64,000 bases of DNA from CAVZMI01 sp050011775. Its GTDB lineage: Bacteria; Bacteroidota; Ignavibacteria; UBA10030; CAVZMI01. The position numbers and the translations under genes are program-made. The notes beneath the pieces were generated by a model. That model was given only the letters and a program-made list of their open reading frames with translations. It was not told where the DNA came from and did not search any database. Position 1 is the stretch's first letter. The number at the start of each line of letters is the position of its first letter. The stretch covers positions 242,916-306,915 of the forward strand of contig JBEKIL010000002.1 of assembly GCA_050011775.1 (NCBI GenBank). The letters are read 5' to 3'. Below, one piece after another: positions 33,174-42,419 of this stretch.

Positions 33174-33947
33174 ATGGATAATTTTTTAGATACTCAAAAT
33201 AAAATAGAAATACGTGCGCTGGATTTTTATTACGGCCGGTTCCGGGCATTGATATCGGTCAATATGATCGTCCGTAAAAACATGATCACCGCATTGATCG
33301 GACCGTCTGGCTGTGGAAAATCGACGCTGCTTCGCACGTTGAATCGAATGAACGATCTTATTCACGGGACACGTGTCGAGGGAAAGATTCTTCTGGACGG
33401 TGCCGATATGTATGAACGTTCCATCGATATTACGGAGCTTCGGAAAAAAGTGGGTATGGTTTTTCAACGGCCGAATCCTTTCCCACTCACCGTCTATAAC
33501 AATGTCATTTATGGCCTGAAGGTGGCCGGTATCCATAGGAAATCTCACCTCGACGAGATTGCAGAAAAAAGCCTCAAGGCCGCGTGGCTGTGGGATATCG
33601 TAAAAGACAGGTTGGATCATTCGGCATTGGAATTACCGCTGGATCAACAGCAGCGATTATGTGTCGCTCGATTGTTGGCAGTCCAGCCGGATGTAATATT
33701 GATGGACGAACCCTGTTCGGCCCTGGATCCGATAGCGACAATGAAGATCGAAGAGCTCATGCTCGAACTTAAAAAGAACTACACTATCGTAATCGTTACC
33801 CATAATATGCAGCAAGCGGCACGGGTATCGGATTACACAGGGTACATGCTTCTCGGCGAGATGATCGAATTCGGTGATACGAAAAATATTTTTACCAGAC
33901 CAACGAATAAACTTACAGAAGATTACATCACCGGTAAGTACGGATGA
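33174..33947 (+). CDS. Phosphate ABC transporter ATPase PstB3, with degenerate signature motif
   Basis: About 257 residues from the ATG at 33174; a GTG at 33168 is the alternative and would overlap pstB2. Walker A GPSGCGKS, the Q-loop Gln in MVFQRPNPFP, Walker B LMDEP and the switch His in VTHNMQQAARVSD are canonical. The ABC signature, normally SGGQ, reads LPLDQ, which should not contact the gamma phosphate properly. This protein would supply the active Walker side of a heterodimer with PstB2, whose signature is intact. A PstB3 homodimer would have two defective sites. Confidence 0.92.
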   Translation: MDNFLDTQNKIEIRALDFYYGRFRALISVNMIVRKNMITALIGPSGCGKSTLLRTLNRMNDLIHGTRVEGKILLDGADMYERSIDITELRKKVGMVFQRPNPFPLTVYNNVIYGLKVAGIHRKSHLDEIAEKSLKAAWLWDIVKDRLDHSALELPLDQQQRLCVARLLAVQPDVILMDEPCSALDPIATMKIEELMLELKKNYTIVIVTHNMQQAARVSDYTGYMLLGEMIEFGDTKNIFTRPTNKLTEDYITGKYG

Positions 33948-33978
33948 GCTGCCCGGGAAATTACCATTAAAGATGTAG

Positions 33979-34010
33979 AAGCCGAATCAGTCAATGAATC
34001 GGCTTTCATA
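33979..34010 (+). terminator. Terminator between pstB3 and convergent phoU2
   Basis: AAGCCGA (33979-33985) pairs with TCGGCTT (33999-34005), followed by a T-rich tract with interruptions. It sits between two convergent genes. Confidence 0.55.
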
Positions 34011-34071
34011 TTTCTTTTCACTTTGGCTCCAGATTTCGCGTAACAGAGACGAACCTCTCACACCTGCATTA

Positions 34072-34734
34072 TTATTCTTCCTCGGCATGATGCTTGATGA
34101 TTTTCGCATCGACGAGAAAAATCACATCTTCGGCGATGTTCGTGGCATGATCGGCGAGGCGCTCGATGTGACGTGAGAGAATCATGATATGAGCCGCCGG
34201 TTCAATGATCGCAGGATTATTTTTCATCTTGACTACGAGTGACTGGAAGATATCATGATCTAACGTATCGACGATATCATCGTTCACGCATACCTCGCGG
34301 GCAAGATTCGGGTCGTTATTGACAAATGCATCGATGGCATGCTTCACCATCTGACGTGCAGCATATGCCATCTCAAATATTTTCGTCTGATGGACTAATC
34401 CGGAAGAATCACGTAAAGAATTTGCCCGTTCTGCGATATTTTTTGCTATATCACCGATACGTTCGAGTTCATTATTAATTTTTAAAGCCGACATAAGGAG
34501 CCGCAGATCCACTGCAACAGGTTGGGTCATTGCAAAGATTCTTTCACACTGGCCATCGATAAGATTATCGAACTCATCGACTTTAGTGTCCCGCTCGATG
34601 ACGATTCGGGCCAGTTCCATGTTTGCTTCGTCCAATGCCTTAATAGAAAAATCGATTTGCTCATCGACAAGGCTTCCCATCTTGATGAGATTTGTACGCA
34701 GTTGATCCAATTGTTCCTCAAAATAGCGTCGCAT
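34072..34734 (-). CDS. phoU: Phosphate uptake regulator PhoU, copy 2
   Basis: A 220-residue two-repeat PhoU, close to copy 1 over its whole length (identical stretches include AMTQPVAVDLRLLMSALK and HIERLADHATNIAEDVIFLV). It is transcribed leftward, convergent with the pstB3 end, so it is not in the second pst operon. Two similar PhoU proteins may pair with the two transporters or with the single PhoR encoded upstream. The upstream gene on this strand is the small membrane protein at 35031, about 300 bases away. Confidence 0.94.
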   Translation of the reverse strand: MRRYFEEQLDQLRTNLIKMGSLVDEQIDFSIKALDEANMELARIVIERDTKVDEFDNLIDGQCERIFAMTQPVAVDLRLLMSALKINNELERIGDIAKNIAERANSLRDSSGLVHQTKIFEMAYAARQMVKHAIDAFVNNDPNLAREVCVNDDIVDTLDHDIFQSLVVKMKNNPAIIEPAAHIMILSRHIERLADHATNIAEDVIFLVDAKIIKHHAEEE

Positions 34735-35030
34735 AAGTCCTCGCAGTAATCAATGATTCTTTACCTTTATAGTATAATAAAATTATAATTTTCTATCAAT
34801 ACGTCTATTTCCTCAATCATTTTTAAGGTGGTTATCGTATCATTTGCGCTCTATTGGTCGTTTTTACTGGAGAAACAAAGTTTGATTCCAGCACCGATAT
34901 ATGAAGAATATGTAGCAGTCGTTCCTGAACGACTGAAGGTGGGGATACATTGTCAAATACTGCCCTTTATTTCGATTACAGTCGTAGGGAATTCTTCGAA
35001 AAGAATTTGTCGGATTATTTATGCCTGTGT
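34735..35030. other. Intergenic region upstream of phoU2
   Basis: AT-rich. A rightward open frame inside it has no ribosome site or protein-like features. It probably holds the phoU2 promoter. Confidence 0.4.
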
Positions 35031-35210
35031 TTATAATAAATGAACCAGCGTAAAAATCAATCCGATGAACAATGCAATGGCGGCCAAGAGAAGATAAAAA
35101 GAAAGGTTGCTCATGGACTGATGATTTTCTGTTGTCTGGTTTGCGTGAGGCAAATGCTCGCGAATGAGGGAAAAAATAAAGGGCTCTGAATGTGGATTCT
35201 TCTTTTCCAT
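35031..35210 (-). CDS. Small single-pass membrane protein (59 aa), paralogue of 29298-29483
   Basis: A 59-residue protein with a polar N-terminus (MEKKNPHSEPF), conserved SLIREHLPHAN, then MSNLSF and a C-terminal transmembrane helix (about 38-57). It aligns along its length with the 61-residue protein before the porin-pst operon. Both lie on the minus strand downstream of an almost identical 17-base repeat. This pairing of small gene and Pho-box-like site makes a phosphate-starvation role likely; the molecular function is unknown. No clear ribosome site is seen. Confidence 0.65.
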   Translation of the reverse strand: MEKKNPHSEPFIFSLIREHLPHANQTTENHQSMSNLSFYLLLAAIALFIGLIFTLVHLL

Positions 35211-35369
35211 ATAATTCGCTGGAATTATTTTCGGATAAGAGTTCTCAATGATTTTGACGGTTGTTCTCATGGCCTTATTTCTTCACTATAGGAAAAATGA
35301 TTTTGTCCTGTTCATAATTCTGTCAATGTGAATGTACTCAATGAATATAATGAAGGTATTATGGAATGA

Positions 35370-35386
35370 TTAAGGAATTGTTAAGA
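35370..35386 (-). promoter_or_regulatory. Pho-box-like direct repeat, site 2
   Basis: On the minus strand the site reads TCTTAACAATTCCTTAA, matching the site at 29575-29591 at 16 of 17 positions, with repeats at an 11-bp period. It lies 160 bases before the small membrane protein gene and just after the phoR stop. Confidence 0.6.
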
Positions 35387-35399
35387 ATGTAGAGGGGGG

Positions 35400-36845
35400 T
35401 TATCCGACTTTCAAATCGAAACTAAAGGTACTTCCAACACCGACCTGGCTTTGTACTTCTATTTTACTTCCATGGGCTTCAATGATGTGTTTTACGATGG
35501 CCAGGCCGAGGCCCGTTCCGCCGGCCTCGCGTGAGCGTTCTTTATCAACGCGGTAGAATCGCTCAAAAATTCGTGATAAATGCTCCTGTCCAATGCCTAC
35601 ACCGGTATCTGAAACGGCGATTTTCGCTTTTGTATCTGTCCGTTCATACGAGACGGTGATGGTACCTTCGGGCTGCGTATATTTAATTGCATTGTCAATA
35701 AGATTGATGAGTGCTTGCTTCAATCGTTCTTTATCTCCGAAAGTCTCGATTGAAGTTGCCGGTTTCTTCAAGCTCAAAGTAATTTTTTTCTTATTGGCTT
35801 CGGGGGTTATTTCGGAAACGAGCTGTTCAAGAAATCCTCCGAGATCAAAATATCGGAAACTCATTTTCATTTCACCCGATTCGATCTGTGAAATATTGAT
35901 GAGATCGTTAAGGAGAGTGTTTAACCGGTCGGCCTGGAGATAAGCCTTTTTGATGAAATCGCGATTGACCTTTGGATCATCGATTGCTCCGTTAAGAAGT
36001 GTTTCGAGAAAACCCTGAACAGAAAAAATCGGAGTTCTTAGTTCATGGGAGACATTTCCGAGGAACTCGCTGCGGATTTGCTCCAATTTCCGTAATTGCA
36101 CAATATCCGTTTTGAGTTTTTCGACCAATTCGTTCACTGCCTGTGCAACCTGGCCTATCTCATCGTTGGTCTCAACAGGAATATGTTTGTCGAGATTCCC
36201 GGACTGAATTTCACGGGCACTCGTGGCAATGTCGATCATCGGTTTTGAGATCTGACGGGAAACCAAACGACTGGCAATAAGCACAAGAATAAAAACGACT
36301 ATTGCTGCAATAAGAATTTTGTATCGAATAGCTGCATTGGCTGCTTCAAGTTCCTCAAGGTGAAGACTCAGACGAATGAATTGAACTCCTCGTATCACTC
36401 CACCTGATTTTGACTCACTCTTTATGAGTTTTGCGACATAGATGAAGTCTTTTCCGACTGTCGCGCTATGGCGTGTATCAACGCCTATTCCTTTTTTCAT
36501 CGCTTGCTGGATCTCCACTCTCTGCAGATGATTCTCAACACTCGAAAGTCTCTCCAGAGGGACATCGGAGTCCTCAATTACCCTTCCCTGTGAATCGATA
36601 AGGGTAATACGTAATTTGCTTGTTTGTGCTAGATTTCTAAGTTGCCGGTCGAATTGAATAACGGACAATGTTGTATCTTGTTGAAGTGAAAATAGTATAA
36701 CATCGGCCCGGGTGCTGAGATCATCGGCAAGACGGTTTTTAAAATAAGACTCAATCTCAAGACTCGTAATAACACCAACCGATGTCACGACCGCTATAGT
36801 AAGGAGTATGTATGTAAGTGTAATTTTAGTCTGGATTTTTTTCAT
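35400..36845 (-). CDS. phoR: PhoR-type sensor histidine kinase
   Basis: A 481-residue membrane kinase. A first helix (8-28) and a second (175-195) bracket a periplasmic sensor of about 145 residues. HAMP (194-248), HisKA with His267 in NVSHELRTP, and an HATPase domain (about 360-480; NAIKY, DTGVGI, GGTGLGL) follow. No PAS domain is seen after HAMP. It probably phosphorylates the PhoB-like regulator encoded 3 bases upstream. Calling it PhoR rests on position inside the pst/phoU island as well as on architecture. Confidence 0.88.
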   Translation of the reverse strand: MKKIQTKITLTYILLTIAVVTSVGVITSLEIESYFKNRLADDLSTRADVILFSLQQDTTLSVIQFDRQLRNLAQTSKLRITLIDSQGRVIEDSDVPLERLSSVENHLQRVEIQQAMKKGIGVDTRHSATVGKDFIYVAKLIKSESKSGGVIRGVQFIRLSLHLEELEAANAAIRYKILIAAIVVFILVLIASRLVSRQISKPMIDIATSAREIQSGNLDKHIPVETNDEIGQVAQAVNELVEKLKTDIVQLRKLEQIRSEFLGNVSHELRTPIFSVQGFLETLLNGAIDDPKVNRDFIKKAYLQADRLNTLLNDLINISQIESGEMKMSFRYFDLGGFLEQLVSEITPEANKKKITLSLKKPATSIETFGDKERLKQALINLIDNAIKYTQPEGTITVSYERTDTKAKIAVSDTGVGIGQEHLSRIFERFYRVDKERSREAGGTGLGLAIVKHIIEAHGSKIEVQSQVGVGSTFSFDLKVG

Positions 36846-36848
36846 TCA

Positions 36849-37538
36849 TCACTCCTTAAAACGATATCCCACTCCTTTAACAGTCTCGATGAATTTCTCA
36901 TATATGCCGAGTTTCTCACGGATCTTTCGAATATGAACATCGATTGTACGATCAATAACGATTACATTTTCACCCCATATAGCATTTAAAAGCGAGTCCC
37001 GGCTCATCACCTGACCGCGATGACGTGCAAGATAGAGCAAAGTCTCGAATTCTTTCTTGGTAAGCGAAATTCCTTCCCCGTCAATCTTCACCGTGTAATT
37101 CCGGGGATTTATCTCCAGACGCTCTATCTGAATGATGTCTTTAGGTTCTTTATGAGAGGCATTGTTTTTTTCTCGTCGTCGAAGTATTACGCTGATACGG
37201 GCGAGTAACTTTCTGACGCTGATAGGCTTGACAATATAATCTTCGGCTCCGAGTTCCAACCCTACGACCTCATCGATTTCTGATCCTTTTGCCGTCAGAA
37301 AAAGAATGGGAATTGTTGATGTGTTCTGGCTTTGTTTGAGTTGTCGACATACTTCCCATCCATCCATCTCGGGCATCATTACGTCAAGAACAATGATATC
37401 CGGATGTTTTTGTGATTCCTCAAGAGCTTTCTTACCGTTCCGTGCAGTCAGAACGTCGTATCCTTCTTTCTCAAGGTTGTACTTGAGCATATCAAGAATA
37501 TCTTTTTCATCATCGACGAGAAGAATTTTGTAAGACAT
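36849..37538 (-). CDS. phoB: PhoB-type response regulator (OmpR family)
   Basis: From the ATG at 37538 it has 229 residues: a receiver domain with phosphoacceptor Asp52 (VLDVMMPEMDG) and Lys near 102 (YIVKPIS), and a winged-helix DNA-binding domain (LTKKEFETLLYLARHRGQVMSR...TIDVHIRKIREKLG). The frame is open to 37580, but similarity begins at MSYKILLVDDE. The operon order is phoB-phoR. The 11-bp-period repeats at 29575 and 35370 are its most likely targets in this window. Confidence 0.9.
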   Translation of the reverse strand: MSYKILLVDDEKDILDMLKYNLEKEGYDVLTARNGKKALEESQKHPDIIVLDVMMPEMDGWEVCRQLKQSQNTSTIPILFLTAKGSEIDEVVGLELGAEDYIVKPISVRKLLARISVILRRREKNNASHKEPKDIIQIERLEINPRNYTVKIDGEGISLTKKEFETLLYLARHRGQVMSRDSLLNAIWGENVIVIDRTIDVHIRKIREKLGIYEKFIETVKGVGYRFKE

Positions 37539-37800
37539 CGCTTTCCGGATGGATATTTTATTAATGAAAGCTCCTGTCATAATATAATAACTTGTATAAC
37601 GAAAGTAAAATCTAGATAAGATTATTGTGAGATGGACATCGATAAATTCAGATCGATTCCAAAACTGAAACTTATAAAGGGAATGCTGTTGTTATCGTTT
37701 ATAGAATAACGGAAAACTCAGCGCAAGGTAAATCTTGCGAAGGGTCAGAAAATTCCGTACATTATATGTGGAAAGACAGTATTTTCAAAGGGGAATTGCA

Positions 37801-38661
37801 TTGAATACAATGAAAACATTCGTACTGATGGCGTTGATGACAGTTCTGGTGATCTATATCGGCAACCTGCTCGGTGGAAATAACGGCATGATAATGGCAT
37901 TCATGATCGCTCTGGTCATGAATTTCGGCACATATTGGTTCAGCGATAAGATCGTACTTGGAATGTATCACGCTCAGGAAATTACGGCGGAATCGCATCC
38001 GGGCATTTTCCGCATCGTCCAGGACATTGCCCAGCGTGCCGGACTTCCAATGCCTCGGGTCTATATGATACCGTCGGAACAACCCAATGCGTTTGCTACA
38101 GGCCGGAATCCCGAGCACGCCGCAGTGGCAATGACGGAAGGGATCGTCCGTTCGTTGAGTGACGATGAGCTTCGTGGAGTTCTTGGACATGAGCTTGCCC
38201 ATGTAAAACATCGCGATATCCTGATCGGAACGGTTGCAGCAACTATGGCCGGCGCGATAAGTATGATCGCACATATGGCGCAATTTGCGATGATCTTCGG
38301 GGGTGGACGTAGCAGCGACGATGAAGGTGGAAACCCGATCGGGGGGTTACTAATGATAATACTGGCTCCGATTGCCGCGCTGCTGATTCAAATGGCTATC
38401 TCACGCTCTCGCGAGTACGAAGCCGATCGTGGTGGTGCCGAGTTTGCAGGAAACCCTCTTTCTCTTGCCAATGCACTTCGAAAGCTGGAGGTAAAAGCTA
38501 AAGAGATTCCCATGAATGCAACTCCTGCGACGGCGCATATATTCATCGTTAATCCGCTCAGGGGTGGAGGAATAGCCACATTATTCAGCACGCATCCTCC
38601 GATGGAAGAACGTATCGCACGGCTGGAGCAAATGGTGTACGGGCAAAAGTTAACAGCATAG
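37801..38661 (+). CDS. htpX: Membrane zinc metalloprotease HtpX
   Basis: An M48-family protease of the inner membrane that degrades damaged membrane proteins. It has two N-terminal helices, the zinc site HELAHVKHRD and downstream Glu ligand in REYEAD, then two more helices near the middle. AAAGGGG six bases upstream supports the TTG at 37801 (286 residues); ATG at 37810 is an alternative, and the longer frame from 37735 lacks support. A terminator follows. Confidence 0.93.
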   Translation: MNTMKTFVLMALMTVLVIYIGNLLGGNNGMIMAFMIALVMNFGTYWFSDKIVLGMYHAQEITAESHPGIFRIVQDIAQRAGLPMPRVYMIPSEQPNAFATGRNPEHAAVAMTEGIVRSLSDDELRGVLGHELAHVKHRDILIGTVAATMAGAISMIAHMAQFAMIFGGGRSSDDEGGNPIGGLLMIILAPIAALLIQMAISRSREYEADRGGAEFAGNPLSLANALRKLEVKAKEIPMNATPATAHIFIVNPLRGGGIATLFSTHPPMEERIARLEQMVYGQKLTA

Positions 38662-38685
38662 GTTTTTCTGAAATATTCGAATATT

Positions 38686-38716
38686 AAGCCGGCGTATTCG
38701 ATGCCGGCTTTTCTTT
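38686..38716 (+). terminator. Rho-independent terminator after htpX
   Basis: AAGCCGGC (38686-38693) pairs with GCCGGCTT (38703-38710), then a T-rich run. Confidence 0.85.
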
Positions 38717-38790
38717 TGAAATCTCATCTTTTTTTTGTAAAATAATAAATTGCGTTTAATCTATTTCTGGGAACAGCTTAACTCATAATC

Positions 38791-40242
38791 ATGCCTCAAC
38801 CAGTACGCGTACGATTTGCTCCGAGTCCAACGGGATATCTCCACGTCGGTGGACTCAGAACTGCTCTTTATAATTATCTATTTGCACGAAAGAACAGGGG
38901 CACATTCGTTTTGCGCATAGAGGATACGGACAGGACACGTTATGTCGAAGGAGCCGTGGATAGTCTTATATCCACCCTTCGCTGGGCCGGAATCGATTAC
39001 GACGAAGGTCCTGTCAAAGGCGGAGCGTACGGTCCTTATATTCAATCCGAACGCCTTTCAATATATAAGAGCCATGTCGACCTGCTCGTTCAATCAGACA
39101 ACGCCTATCGATGTTTTTGCACTCCGCAACGTCTCGAGGCAATGCGAAAGGATCAGGAACGTAATAAGGTAGCATCCAGGTATGACCGAACCTGTTTACA
39201 TCTGACTCCTGAAGAGATCAACCAAAAACTGGATACGGGGATTCCATTTGTTGTCCGGATGAAAATACCCGAATCCCGCACTATTTCTTTCGATGATATT
39301 ATCCGGGGTCATGTCGAGTTTGCATCGGTACAACTGGACGATCAGGTCTTGATGAAATCGGACGGATATCCGACGTACCATCTGGCATTTGTAGTTGACG
39401 ATCATCTCATGGGGATTACTCATGTCATAAGGGGAGAAGAATGGTTATCGAGCACTCCGAAACACATTTTACTCTATCAATATTTTGGCTGGGAAATTCC
39501 GATTTTTGCGCACCTCCCGTTGCTGTTAAATCCGGATAAGAGCAAGCTCAGTAAGAGGCAGGGGGATGTTGCAGTCGAGGAGTATATTCAGAAAGGATAT
39601 TTACAGGAAGCTCTTGTGAATTTTATTGCATTTCTCGGATGGAATCCCGGTGACGAGAGAGAGATATTCAGCCTCGAGGAACTCGTACAAGAATTTTCGC
39701 TGGAACGTGTCGGGAAATCGGGCGCTGTTTTCAATGTTGAGAAACTGGACTGGCTGAACTTCCAGCACCTAAGAAAGAAATCGGATACCGAAGTCCTCGC
39801 CATGCTCAAAGAATTCCTGACGCGATCGGCCTTCAGCAGCAGGCATTTTGAAGATGAATACCTTCTGAGTGTTATCGGTGTAATGAGGGAGAGGATTACT
39901 TTTATAAAGGATTTTATCGAGAAGAGCCCCTACTTCTTTCAGCCCCCGGAAAAATTTGATCCGGATGTGATAAAAAAGAGATGGAAAGAGGAGACGCCCT
40001 CAAACTTGAAGGTTCTGATGAACGAGTTTTCACAATTAATAAAGCCACGGAAGGAAGATTACGAAGCGGCACTTCATCGTGCAGCGGAGACATTAAAAAT
40101 TAAACATGCTGATTTAATCCACCCTCTGCGGTTAGCGGTTTCAGGAATGGGGGCCGGTCCCGGTGTTTATGATATCCTGGTTATTCTCGATAAAGACGAA
40201 ACGATCAGGAGAGTCAAGTCAGCCATCGAGCAGATAAGGTAA
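38791..40242 (+). CDS. gltX: Glutamyl-tRNA synthetase
   Basis: Charges tRNA-Glu with glutamate. It has 483 residues, the class I HIGH motif as HVGGLR near residue 18, the KMSKS motif as KLSKRQG near 250, and a C-terminal anticodon-binding domain. The zinc-region cysteines are partial (YRCFC). glnS starts 4 bases after the stop, so the two form an operon. Confidence 0.96.
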   Translation: MPQPVRVRFAPSPTGYLHVGGLRTALYNYLFARKNRGTFVLRIEDTDRTRYVEGAVDSLISTLRWAGIDYDEGPVKGGAYGPYIQSERLSIYKSHVDLLVQSDNAYRCFCTPQRLEAMRKDQERNKVASRYDRTCLHLTPEEINQKLDTGIPFVVRMKIPESRTISFDDIIRGHVEFASVQLDDQVLMKSDGYPTYHLAFVVDDHLMGITHVIRGEEWLSSTPKHILLYQYFGWEIPIFAHLPLLLNPDKSKLSKRQGDVAVEEYIQKGYLQEALVNFIAFLGWNPGDEREIFSLEELVQEFSLERVGKSGAVFNVEKLDWLNFQHLRKKSDTEVLAMLKEFLTRSAFSSRHFEDEYLLSVIGVMRERITFIKDFIEKSPYFFQPPEKFDPDVIKKRWKEETPSNLKVLMNEFSQLIKPRKEDYEAALHRAAETLKIKHADLIHPLRLAVSGMGAGPGVYDILVILDKDETIRRVKSAIEQIR

Positions 40243-40246
40243 GAAA

Positions 40247-41950
40247 ATGGAGAAGGATAGGAATCCGGGATACAATAGGACAGGCGAAGAATCGCCGGAG
40301 CGGAAAAATTTTATTCGTGATATTATCGACGACGATTTGAAGACGAATAAATTTGAAGGCAGAGTTCACACGCGTTTTCCCCCGGAGCCGAATGGATATC
40401 TTCATATCGGTCATGCAAAATCCATTTGCCTGAATTTTGGACTTGCCAGAGATTACAACGGATTGTACAATCTGAGATTCGATGATACAAATCCGACCAA
40501 GGAAGAACAGGAATATGTTGATTCCATAGAGCGAGATGTCCGGTGGCTCGGTTTCGATTGGGGAGACCGGTTATACTATGCATCCGATTATTTTCAGCAG
40601 TTATATGAGTACGCCATCCGGTTGATCGAGAAAGGGAAGGCATATGTATGCGACTTGAACTCCGATGAAGTTCGAGAACACAGAGGAACGCTGACCGAGC
40701 CAGGGAAAGATAGTCCTTTCCGGAATCGCTCAATTGAAGAGAATCTTGATTTATTTGAACGTATGCACAACGGCGAGTTTCCCGATGGTTCCCGGACACT
40801 GCGTGCAAAAATAGACATGGCATCACCGAACCTCAATATGCGAGATCCCGTCATGTACCGTATTCTGCATGCTGCACATCATCGCACTGGCGATACATGG
40901 TGTATTTATCCGATGTACGACTGGGCACATGGTCAATCTGATTCAATCGAGAAAATAACTCATTCGATCTGTACGCTTGAGTTTGAAGATCATCGTCCGC
41001 TGTACGATTGGTTTATTGATAAGTTGGGGATCTATCATCCGCGGCAGATAGAGTTCGCGCGGCTTAACCTCACATATACCGTGATGAGCAAACGGAAACT
41101 CTTACAGCTTGTTGAGGAAGGTTATGTTCAGGGGTGGAATGATCCTCGTATGCCGACGATTTCCGGCCTGCGCCGTCGTGGGTATACGCCTGAATCTATC
41201 CGCTTGTTTGCCGAACGCATCGGAGTTTCAAAAAGCGAGAGCACGATTGATATTGCATTGCTAGAAGATTGTTTGCGGGATGATTTGAACAAACGGGCGG
41301 CACGGGTCATGGCGGTTCTGCATCCACTGAGGCTGGTCATTGAGAATTATCCCGATGGAGTCGTTGAAGAGCTCGATGCGGTGAATAATCCAGAGGATTC
41401 AGCAATGGGAAGACGGAAGATTCCATTTTCCAGAGTCCTGTACATCGAACAGGACGATTTCAAGGAAAATCCGCCGAAGAAGTACTTCCGGCTTTCACCC
41501 GGTATCGAAGTCCGATTGCGTTACGCCTACATTATCAAATGTGTCGGTGTTATAAGGGATGAGAAAACGGACAATATTATCGAATTACGATGCACATATG
41601 ATCCTGAGACACGGAGCGGTTCCCCCAAGAGTGCAAGGAAGGTGAAGGGAACAATTCATTGGGTGTCTGCGATGCATGCTGCAGATGCGGAAGTTCGCGT
41701 CTACGATAGGCTCTTTAATGTTGAAGATCCCGGTGGTGATAACTGGAGAGATCTTGTAAATTCTGATTCACTCAACATTCTAAAACACTGTAAAGTCGAA
41801 CCGGGTCTGGTGTCGGCGAAGCCGCAGGATCGCTTTCAGTTCGAGCGACTTGGCTATTTCTGTGTGGATGATGATTCGAAGGAAGGCGCACTTGTATTTA
41901 ATCGAGCAGTCACATTGCGGGATACCTGGGCAAAGATAGAAAAGTCCTGA
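40247..41950 (+). CDS. glnS: Glutaminyl-tRNA synthetase
   Basis: Charges tRNA-Gln directly. It has 567 residues, with PEPNGYLHIGHAKS (HIGH) near residue 47, VMSKRKL (KMSKS) near 285, and two C-terminal beta-barrel anticodon domains (about 340-560). Its presence beside gltX suggests that the GatCAB transamidation route is not needed for Gln-tRNA. The spacing implies co-transcription with gltX. Confidence 0.97.
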   Translation: MEKDRNPGYNRTGEESPERKNFIRDIIDDDLKTNKFEGRVHTRFPPEPNGYLHIGHAKSICLNFGLARDYNGLYNLRFDDTNPTKEEQEYVDSIERDVRWLGFDWGDRLYYASDYFQQLYEYAIRLIEKGKAYVCDLNSDEVREHRGTLTEPGKDSPFRNRSIEENLDLFERMHNGEFPDGSRTLRAKIDMASPNLNMRDPVMYRILHAAHHRTGDTWCIYPMYDWAHGQSDSIEKITHSICTLEFEDHRPLYDWFIDKLGIYHPRQIEFARLNLTYTVMSKRKLLQLVEEGYVQGWNDPRMPTISGLRRRGYTPESIRLFAERIGVSKSESTIDIALLEDCLRDDLNKRAARVMAVLHPLRLVIENYPDGVVEELDAVNNPEDSAMGRRKIPFSRVLYIEQDDFKENPPKKYFRLSPGIEVRLRYAYIIKCVGVIRDEKTDNIIELRCTYDPETRSGSPKSARKVKGTIHWVSAMHAADAEVRVYDRLFNVEDPGGDNWRDLVNSDSLNILKHCKVEPGLVSAKPQDRFQFERLGYFCVDDDSKEGALVFNRAVTLRDTWAKIEKS

Positions 41951-42044
41951 ATCAGTCGTTCTTGAATACCGGAAGTAAGAAGGATATTGCATCAGCGCAA
42001 GGAATTCTCTATATTTTCATAATGTATCATTATAGCGGTAGACA

Positions 42045-42419
42045 ATGGGAAAACTCGATGTTATCAGGATAAAAAATGCGGTGTTTTATGCATACCATGG
42101 TGTAATGAGTGACGAGCAAAACCTTGGTGGCAAATTTGAAGTCGACGTCGATTTATACTGTAATTTACAGGAAGCCGAAGAAACCGACAGTCTGATGCGA
42201 ACCGTCGATTACGCGAAGGTCTATCAGAAAATGAAGGACCTCGTTGTCGATCAAAAATTCTATCTGATAGAAGCGCTTGGAACGCGAATCGCAAAAGGGA
42301 TATTACAGGAATTTTTAAAAGTCCAGCGTGTAGTTGTACGGGTTAGGAAACATAATCCGCCCGTTAAAGGTGTCGTGGATTCTGTCGAGGCGGAGATCGT
42401 TCAAGAGCGGGGTGTGTAA
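42045..42419 (+). CDS. folB: Dihydroneopterin aldolase
   Basis: A 124-residue folate-synthesis enzyme that converts dihydroneopterin to 6-hydroxymethyl-dihydropterin and glycolaldehyde. Typical features are YHGVMSDEQNLGGKFEVDV, the DYAKVYQ stretch, LIEALGTRIA and the C-terminal VRKHNPPVKG. Its stop overlaps the folK start by one base, matching consecutive pathway steps. Confidence 0.95.
   Translation: MGKLDVIRIKNAVFYAYHGVMSDEQNLGGKFEVDVDLYCNLQEAEETDSLMRTVDYAKVYQKMKDLVVDQKFYLIEALGTRIAKGILQEFLKVQRVVVRVRKHNPPVKGVVDSVEAEIVQERGV

Noticed and set aside
32413..33947. Treating pstB2 or pstB3 as a decaying pseudogene
   Set aside because: Both are full length, tightly coupled, and otherwise conserved. 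The losses are confined to complementary active-site motifs, which fits specialisation better than decay.
34828..35043. Rightward 71-codon frame between phoU2 and the small membrane protein
   Set aside because: No ribosome site, no similarity to anything recognisable, and it overlaps the end of the opposite-strand gene.
37762..38283. A 173-codon leftward open frame
   Set aside because: Antisense to htpX; the rich His/Cys content mirrors htpX codons.
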